Origin: Pseudobutyrivibrio sp.
GTDB lineage: Bacteria; Bacillota; Clostridia; Lachnospirales; Lachnospiraceae
Direction: 5' to 3'
DNA length: 19,139 bases
Assembly (NCBI GenBank): GCA_017557715.1
Contig: JAFYYE010000153.1
Span: 1 to 19,139, forward strand
Shown piece after piece: positions 14,712 through 19,139 of this stretch; position 1 is the stretch's first letter; every line of letters begins with the position of its first letter. The notes below the pieces were generated by a model that worked only from the letters and a program-made list of their open reading frames with translations, made no database searches and was not told where the DNA came from. The position numbers and the translations under genes were made by a program.

Positions 14712-14719
14712 ATAATCAA
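14690..14719 (-). promoter_or_regulatory. CDF operon promoter nested in the ptsI terminator
   Basis: Minus-strand TTGATT (14714-14719), 18 bases, then TATACT (14690-14695) preceded by TGG, an extended -10. The -10 lies in the hairpin loop, so a transcript starting about seven bases later contains only the right arm and leaves the Shine-Dalgarno free. Confidence 0.6.
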
Positions 14720-14725
14720 AATTTA

Positions 14726-16429
14726 TTATTTAGCTGATTCCTTAAGAAGTGCTACAACTTCAGCCTCTGTTGCAAGGCTAAGTGCCTTCTCTGCTAAAGC
14801 ATCTGCCTCAGCCTTTGTCCACTTAGAAATAATGCTGCGGGCTGTGAGAACGAGAACTGGGTTCACGCTGTACTCATCAAGTCCGAAAGACATAAGAAGT
14901 GGAATCATGAGTGGGTCAGCTGCTGCCTCACCACACATACCAACTGGAATGCCAGCCTTGTTACCAGCCTCGATAATGTTCTTGATTGAACGAAGAACTG
15001 CTGGCTGGAATGCTGAGTAAAGGTATGCTACGTTTGCATTTCCTCTATCAACAGACATTGTGTACTGTGTTAAGTCGTTAGTACCAATTGAGAAGAAGTC
15101 TGCTTCCTTTGCAAGAAGATCTGCAATAAGAGACGCTGCAGCTGTCTCAACCATGCAACCAACTTCGATGTTCTCATCATACTTGATACCCTCTGCCTTA
15201 AGCTCCTGCTTACACTCTTCAACGAGAGCCTTAACAGCACGAACTTCATCAACACAAGTAACAAGTGGAACCATGATCTTAACTTTTCCAAAAGCACTAG
15301 CTCTGAGGAGTCCTCTAAGCTGCGTCTTATAGATATCCTTATTAGCTAAACAGTAACGCACTGCTCTGTATCCTAAGAATGGATTTTCTTCCTTCTCGAG
15401 ACCAAGGTAAGGAATATCCTTATCACCACCAATATCAAGAGTACGGATAATAACTGTCTTACCATTCATTGTCTCAACAGCTTCTTTATAAGCTTCGAAC
15501 TGCTCATCCTCTGTTGGAAGATGTGGCTTGTCCATGAATAAGAACTCTGAACGGAAAAGACCTATACCCTCACCATCACACTCGATGGCCTTCTTTGCAT
15601 CCTTAGGTGTTCCAATGTTGCAGAAGAGCTCTACTCTGTCGCCATCAGCTGTAACTGTCTCCTTACCAAAGAAGTTCTTAAGCTCAGCCTGGGCACGAAT
15701 AAACTCCTCACGCTTGATAACGTACTTCGAAACTACGTCACCATCTGGATTAATATATACATCACCCTCTGTACCGTCGACGATAGCAGTATCCTTGTCC
15801 TTAACAAGCTCTGTAATACCAGGAACTGAAAGAACAGCAGGTATCTCTAAGGCTCTTGCAAGAATAGCAGAATGTGAAGTCTTACCTCCAACCTCTGTGA
15901 TAATACCAACAACATTCTCTTTTACAATTTGAGATGTCATAGAAGGTGTTAAATCATGGGCAACTAAAACTGTGCCTGGTGCCACCTTACTAATATCTAC
16001 ATCTTCAACCCCAAGTAAAATTTTAAGCAAGCTTACTTTGATATCAGAAATATCTGATGCACGCTGACGCATCATATCATCTTCCATCTTAGAGAACATG
16101 CCAATGAACATATCACAAACAGCTGTAACTGCTGCTTCTGCACACTGACCAGCCTCAATCATCTTAGTCATTTCACCAGCCATTGTTGGATCGTTGATCA
16201 TAGCTAAGTGACCTTCCATGATTTCAGCCTCTTTTGGACCGATGTTCTTTCTAATATTTTCAGCCATTTCAGCTGTCTCAGCCTTGAATGCTTCGATAGC
16301 TGAATTAAATCTTGCTTTTTCTGCATCTGTATCATCGATGTGCTTTGACTCAAAAGATAAGTCGCGCTCAACGATAAGGCAAATGCTACCAATACCTATT
16401 CCTCTAGATGCTTCTATGCCTTTGTACAT
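14726..16429 (-). CDS. ptsI: PTS enzyme I (phosphoenolpyruvate-protein phosphotransferase)
   Basis: The cytoplasmic first enzyme of the phosphotransferase system; it takes phosphate from PEP and passes it to HPr. At 567 residues it has the usual length. The swivel-domain active site is GGKTSHSAILARALEIPAVL (181-200) with His186 as the phosphorylated residue. The PEP-binding barrel shows GLFRSEFLFM, RTLDIGGDKDIPY, FFSIGTNDLTQYT and the active-site Cys499 in PVGMCGEAAAD. The start has AAGGAGG nine bases upstream. It follows ptsH by 42 bases in the same transcript, and a hairpin terminator follows it. All catalytic residues are present, so it should be functional. Identification is secure. Confidence 0.97.
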   Translation of the reverse strand: MYKGIEASRGIGIGSICLIVERDLSFESKHIDDTDAEKARFNSAIEAFKAETAEMAENIRKNIGPKEAEIMEGHLAMINDPTMAGEMTKMIEAGQCAEAAVTAVCDMFIGMFSKMEDDMMRQRASDISDIKVSLLKILLGVEDVDISKVAPGTVLVAHDLTPSMTSQIVKENVVGIITEVGGKTSHSAILARALEIPAVLSVPGITELVKDKDTAIVDGTEGDVYINPDGDVVSKYVIKREEFIRAQAELKNFFGKETVTADGDRVELFCNIGTPKDAKKAIECDGEGIGLFRSEFLFMDKPHLPTEDEQFEAYKEAVETMNGKTVIIRTLDIGGDKDIPYLGLEKEENPFLGYRAVRYCLANKDIYKTQLRGLLRASAFGKVKIMVPLVTCVDEVRAVKALVEECKQELKAEGIKYDENIEVGCMVETAAASLIADLLAKEADFFSIGTNDLTQYTMSVDRGNANVAYLYSAFQPAVLRSIKNIIEAGNKAGIPVGMCGEAAADPLMIPLLMSFGLDEYSVNPVLVLTARSIISKWTKAEADALAEKALSLATEAEVVALLKESAK

Positions 16430-16455
16430 AGATGTCGTCCTCCTTAAACGTTTGA

Positions 16456-16479
16456 GAGATTATAATTTTAATTAATCTC
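16456..16479 (-). other. small hairpin across the ptsH stop codon
   Basis: GAGATTA / TAATCTC (16473-16479 with 16456-16462) is a perfect 7-bp inverted repeat with a 10-base AT-rich loop that includes the end of ptsH. No T run follows, so it is not a terminator; it might affect relative ptsH/ptsI translation or be chance. Confidence 0.3.
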
Positions 16480-16735
16480 CAAGACCACTCTCAACGAGCT
16501 CAACAGCCTTAGCGAGTGCAGCTTCTTCATCTGAACCATTGCAGATGATCTCGATCTCAGCACCACACTTGATGCAAGCTGCCATAAGCATCATAACGCT
16601 CTTTCCATCATACTGCATACCATTGAAACCAATCTTAACATCTGACTCAAATGGTGTAACAGCTGCGCTGAAAACTGTAGCTGGACGCATATGCATACCC
16701 TGCTCGTTTGTAACCTTAACTACTTTTGAAACCAT
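16472..16735 (-). CDS. ptsH: phosphocarrier protein HPr
   Basis: The small phosphocarrier between enzyme I and the sugar-specific EII proteins. It is 87 residues long, normal for HPr. The active site NEQGMHMRPA contains His15 and Arg17. Ser46 in GKSVMMLMAA is conserved, so regulatory phosphorylation by HPr kinase, and hence catabolite repression through CcpA, is possible. The residue after His15 is Met where Ala is more usual. A frame extension of seven codons exists upstream, but AAAGGAG lies inside it, six bases before the ATG chosen here. It has its own promoter after the fruA terminator and is transcribed with ptsI. Confidence 0.95.
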   Translation of the reverse strand: MVSKVVKVTNEQGMHMRPATVFSAAVTPFESDVKIGFNGMQYDGKSVMMLMAACIKCGAEIEIICNGSDEEAALAKAVELVESGLGD

Positions 16736-16790
16736 AATATACTCCTTTCGTTTCAACGTACATAATTTTCCCTAAAAAAAGTACCAAGAC

Positions 16791-16819
16791 ATTTTATAGA
16801 AAATTGATGAATTTGTCTA
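16791..16819 (-). promoter_or_regulatory. ptsH-ptsI promoter
   Basis: Minus-strand TAGACA (16814-16819) and TAAAAT (16791-16796) are each five of six to consensus with a 17-base spacer. It lies between the fruA terminator and ptsH, leaving a leader of about 50 bases. No CcpA cre site is evident. Confidence 0.7.
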
Positions 16820-16833
16820 TAACTATTTTTACC

Positions 16834-16871
16834 AAAAAAACAGGCTTCCCCTCTTGGGGAAGCTGTTTTTT
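16834..16871 (-). terminator. terminator of the fructose PTS genes
   Basis: A hairpin with arms CAG-CTTCCCC and GGGGAAG-C-CTG (one bulged C) and a 4-base loop (16841-16865) has T runs on the outgoing side of both strands. It starts about 20 bases after the fruA stop and separates fruK-fruA from ptsH-ptsI. Confidence 0.88.
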
Positions 16872-16891
16872 GTATTAAATAATCTAAATTA

Positions 16892-18793
16892 TTAATCCTC
16901 AACTGTCTTCTTAAGTACTCCAAGAAGTAAGCAGCTTACAAATGAACCGATTGCAAGAGCAACAAGGTAAAGAAGCGCATTACCAACTACAGGGAATACG
17001 AAGATTCCACCGTGAGGAGCCATAAGTGTGCACTTGAATGCCATTGAAAGAGCACCAGCAACACCTGAACCAACCATAAGTGATGGGATTACGTGAAGTG
17101 GATCTGCTGCTGCATAAGGAATAGCACCCTCAGTGATGAAGCAGAAGCCCATGATAAAGTTAACAGGACCAGCCTTTCTCTCAGCTACTGTAAACTTCTT
17201 AGGGAAGATAAGTGTAGCAAGTGCGATTGCGATTGGAGGAACCATACCACCAACCATAACTGCTGCCATAATCATCCAGCCTACTTCGTTCTGCTCTGCA
17301 AGAGCTGCTGTACCGAATACATAAGCTGCCTTGTTAAGTGGGCCACCCATATCTGTTGCCATCATAGCACCAAGGATAATACCAAGAGGAATAAGTGATG
17401 TTGTTCCCATTCCTGTAAGAACACCAGAAATCCATGAGTTAAGTGCACCAACGAGTGGGTTGATTGCGCACATTACAAGACCGATTACTGTAATACCGCA
17501 AAGTGGGTAAATAAGTACTGGCTTAATACCTTCAAGAGACTGTGGAAGTGCATCGCAAACCTTCTCGAGCCACTTCATAAAGTAACCTGCTACAAAACCT
17601 GCTACTAATGCGCCAAGGAAAGCTGATGGAACAGCTCCGCCTGGGTTAGCGAATGTAGCACCTGTTGAAGCAAGAAGACCACCTACGAAACCAACTGCAA
17701 GACCTGGTCTGTCAGCGATAGACTGAGCAATGAAACCAGCAAGGATTGGAAGCATGAAACCAAATGCTCCACCACCAATTGTCTTGAACCAAGCGGCTAC
17801 TGGTGTATTTGTACCAAAGTTACTTGGATCGATTGAATAATCATCAAGCAAGAATGCGATAGCAATAAGGATACCACCACCGATAACGAATGGAAGCATG
17901 TGTGATACACCATTCATTAAGTGCTTGTAAAGCTGACGTCCTAATGTCTCATTAGAATCATCTGATTTCTTCGTAACTGCGCCTGTATGATGATATACAG
18001 AAGCTGTCTCAGCCTTCTTGAAAAGCTTCTCAGGTGTGTGGATAGCTTCCTTTGTAGAAGCAAGCACAACCTTCTTGCCATCGAAAACACTCATATCAAT
18101 ATTCTTATCGCAAGCTACAATAACTGCATCTGCCTCAGCGATTTCAGCAGCTGTAAGAGGATCCTTAGCTCCGCCAGAACCATCCTTCTCTACTCTGAAA
18201 CCAATGTTAAGCTCCTTAGCCTTCTGCTCAAGAGCCTCAGCTGCCATAAATGTATGTGCAATACCTGTAGGGCAAGCTGTAACAGCAACAATCTTCTTGC
18301 TTCCTGATGAAGCCTTTGCTGGAGTTGCTGCATCCTTCTCTGCTTCCTTCTTATCAATAAGACCTAAGAACTCATCTACTGTCTTAGCCTCAACAAGTGT
18401 CTTACAGAAAGCTGCATCCATAAGCATTGTCATAAGCTTAGAAAGTACTTCAAGATGTGTATCAGCGCCACCTTCTGGAGCTGCAATCATAAATAAAAGA
18501 TTGCTTGGCTTTCCGTCAAGTGCCTTGTAATCTACACCTGCTGGACAAGTGATAGCTGTAACACCAGCCTTAGCAACTGATGCTGATTTTCCATGAGGAA
18601 CAGCAATACCATTGCCAATAGCTGTTGAACCCTTTGCCTCACGTGCAAGGATTGCATCCTTAAAACCTGCAACATCCTTCAAATTTCCAACAGAATCATG
18701 AAGTGAAATGAGCTGGTCGATTGCTTCATTCTGGTCAGCTAATGCTACCTGAAGCTTGATCCCTTTAGGATCGATGAACTCTGAAATTTTCAT
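16892..18793 (-). CDS. fruA: PTS fructose-specific EIIABC
   Basis: A membrane permease that imports fructose and phosphorylates it to fructose-1-phosphate. All three domains are fused in 633 residues. EIIA (about 1-150) has the phosphorylated His67 in AVPHGKS and a second His113 in DTHLEVLSKL. EIIB (about 166-270) has Cys174 in ACPTGIAHTFMAAEAL. EIIC (about 290-630) has about nine membrane segments and GAIPYAAADPLHVIPS. In EIIB the stretch after the active site reads VEKDGSGGAKD where many fructose EIIBs have VETQGS. The start has AGGAGGG three bases from ATG, a short spacing. It follows fruK by 56 bases without a terminator and is followed by a strong one. The 1-phosphofructokinase neighbour supports fructose as substrate. 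Confidence 0.95.
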   Translation of the reverse strand: MKISEFIDPKGIKLQVALADQNEAIDQLISLHDSVGNLKDVAGFKDAILAREAKGSTAIGNGIAVPHGKSASVAKAGVTAITCPAGVDYKALDGKPSNLLFMIAAPEGGADTHLEVLSKLMTMLMDAAFCKTLVEAKTVDEFLGLIDKKEAEKDAATPAKASSGSKKIVAVTACPTGIAHTFMAAEALEQKAKELNIGFRVEKDGSGGAKDPLTAAEIAEADAVIVACDKNIDMSVFDGKKVVLASTKEAIHTPEKLFKKAETASVYHHTGAVTKKSDDSNETLGRQLYKHLMNGVSHMLPFVIGGGILIAIAFLLDDYSIDPSNFGTNTPVAAWFKTIGGGAFGFMLPILAGFIAQSIADRPGLAVGFVGGLLASTGATFANPGGAVPSAFLGALVAGFVAGYFMKWLEKVCDALPQSLEGIKPVLIYPLCGITVIGLVMCAINPLVGALNSWISGVLTGMGTTSLIPLGIILGAMMATDMGGPLNKAAYVFGTAALAEQNEVGWMIMAAVMVGGMVPPIAIALATLIFPKKFTVAERKAGPVNFIMGFCFITEGAIPYAAADPLHVIPSLMVGSGVAGALSMAFKCTLMAPHGGIFVFPVVGNALLYLVALAIGSFVSCLLLGVLKKTVED

Positions 18794-18805
18794 ATTCCCT
18801 CCTAC

Positions 18806-18850
18806 ATCAATACATATAAAATATTATTTAAAATTTATATAAACATTGAT
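18806..18850 (-). other. AT-only hairpin between fruK and fruA
   Basis: ATCAAT...ATATAAA pairs imperfectly with its complement (ATCAAT at 18806-18811 with ATTGAT at 18845-18850), covering nearly the whole 56-base gap from the fruK stop to the fruA Shine-Dalgarno. The stem is A/T-rich with an internal loop, so stability is low; it may be an mRNA spacer or simply AT-rich sequence. Confidence 0.3.
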
Positions 18851-19139
18851 TAATTCAATGTTTTAAACAACGCGTCGATATCAGCCTTCTTTGCAAGTCC
18901 GTCTGAGAATGCTGTAGCTGAACCTGCTGCTGTACCCATCTTAAGTGCAGTGTCATAATTCTTTGTTTTCATGTAACCAGCCACGAAACCAGCCACCATT
19001 GAATCACCAGCACCTACTGAATTTCTAACTGTTCCCTTTGGAACACCAATGCGATAACGCTCACCATTCTCATCTACAAGCATAGCCCCATCGCCTGCCA
19101 TTGAAATAAGAACGTTTCTTGCACCCATCTTCTGAAGCT
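18850..19139 (-). CDS. fruK: 1-phosphofructokinase (5' part cut by window)
   Basis: A PfkB-family sugar kinase that converts fructose-1-phosphate and ATP to fructose-1,6-bisphosphate, the step after FruA. Only the last 95 residues are inside the window; the frame is open past the edge (LQKMGARNVLISMAGDGAML), so the ATG at 19126-19128 is an internal Met and not the start. The PfkB signature NSVGAGDSMVAGFVAGY contains the catalytic Asp of GAGD. The C-terminal FSDGLAKKADIDALF is typical of FruK. The family is about 305 residues long, so roughly 210 are missing. Its position directly before fruA fits the common fruR-fruK-fruA order, so a regulator may lie just outside. Confidence 0.9.
   Translation of the reverse strand, partial: LQKMGARNVLISMAGDGAMLVDENGERYRIGVPKGTVRNSVGAGDSMVAGFVAGYMKTKNYDTALKMGTAAGSATAFSDGLAKKADIDALFKTLN

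Noticed and set aside
14659..14725. Possible manganese riboswitch (yybP-ykoY) in front of the CDF gene
   Set aside because: The leader is under 70 bases and consists of one simple hairpin; none of the conserved internal-loop sequences is recognisable.
16444..16455. TTAAACGTTTGA palindrome between ptsH and ptsI, resembling a LacI/CcpA-type site
   Set aside because: Outer positions do not fit the GCAANCGNTTGC or cre consensus, it lies inside an operon just before the ptsI ribosome site, and short AT-rich palindromes are common by chance.
18018..18530. 170-codon plus-strand open frame inside fruA
   Set aside because: Mirror of the EIIA/EIIB coding region with a Ser/Ala-rich product; the minus strand clearly encodes the conserved active sites.
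1..19139. Search for CRISPR arrays, tRNA/rRNA genes, transposases, attachment sites, toxin-antitoxin or defence genes
   Set aside because: No regularly spaced repeats, RNA gene signatures, or proteins of these classes were recognised in any frame.

Overview
The window looks like chromosomal DNA from a low-to-moderate GC Firmicute, most likely a Lachnospiraceae relative such as Butyrivibrio, Pseudobutyrivibrio or Roseburia. This is inferred from protein style, strong AGGAGG ribosome binding sites, Gram-positive promoters and lipoprotein signals; no marker RNA gene is present. All 14 protein genes lie on the minus strand, so they are described here from high to low coordinates. Two genes are cut by the window edges: fruK at the right end and uvrB at the left end. 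No tRNA, rRNA, CRISPR array, transposase or phage gene is visible, and no gene-free stretch exceeds 300 bases.

Right part (about 19139-14726): a fructose phosphotransferase locus. It holds fruK (3' part), fruA (EIIABC), a terminator, then a separately promoted ptsH-ptsI pair for the general PTS proteins. The four genes together cover fructose uptake and phosphorylation through to fructose-1,6-bisphosphate. Next (14711-11313) comes an operon-like run of a cation diffusion facilitator with a manganese-type metal site, pncB (NAD salvage) and rsmJ (16S rRNA methyltransferase). Its leader carries a promoter nested inside a terminator-like hairpin that also holds the first gene's Shine-Dalgarno sequence.

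Middle (11295-4700): an orphan membrane sensor with a dCache domain and HAMP but no recognisable output domain. After it come a LacI-family repressor and a maltodextrin-type ABC importer (malE-malF-malG, no ATPase). Matching operators (GCAANCGNTTGC type) lie just after the malE promoter and over the regulator's own promoter, so the repressor probably controls both. The malE-malF gap carries a string of RNA hairpins ending in a terminator, which would favour the binding protein over the permeases.

Left part (4594-1): a small DUF1292 protein, a membrane-anchored alpha/beta hydrolase, a six-TM chemoreceptor without an extracellular sensor domain, and uvrB. A near-perfect LexA/DinR SOS box overlaps the -35 element of uvrB.

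The gene content is mostly ordinary housekeeping and sugar uptake. I do not see a convincing new multi-gene system. The most interesting material is regulatory: the nested promoter/hairpin before the CDF gene, the paired LacI operators, the structured malE-malF spacer, a composite palindromic repeat that supplies the repressor's ribosome binding site, and the output-less dCache-HAMP protein.
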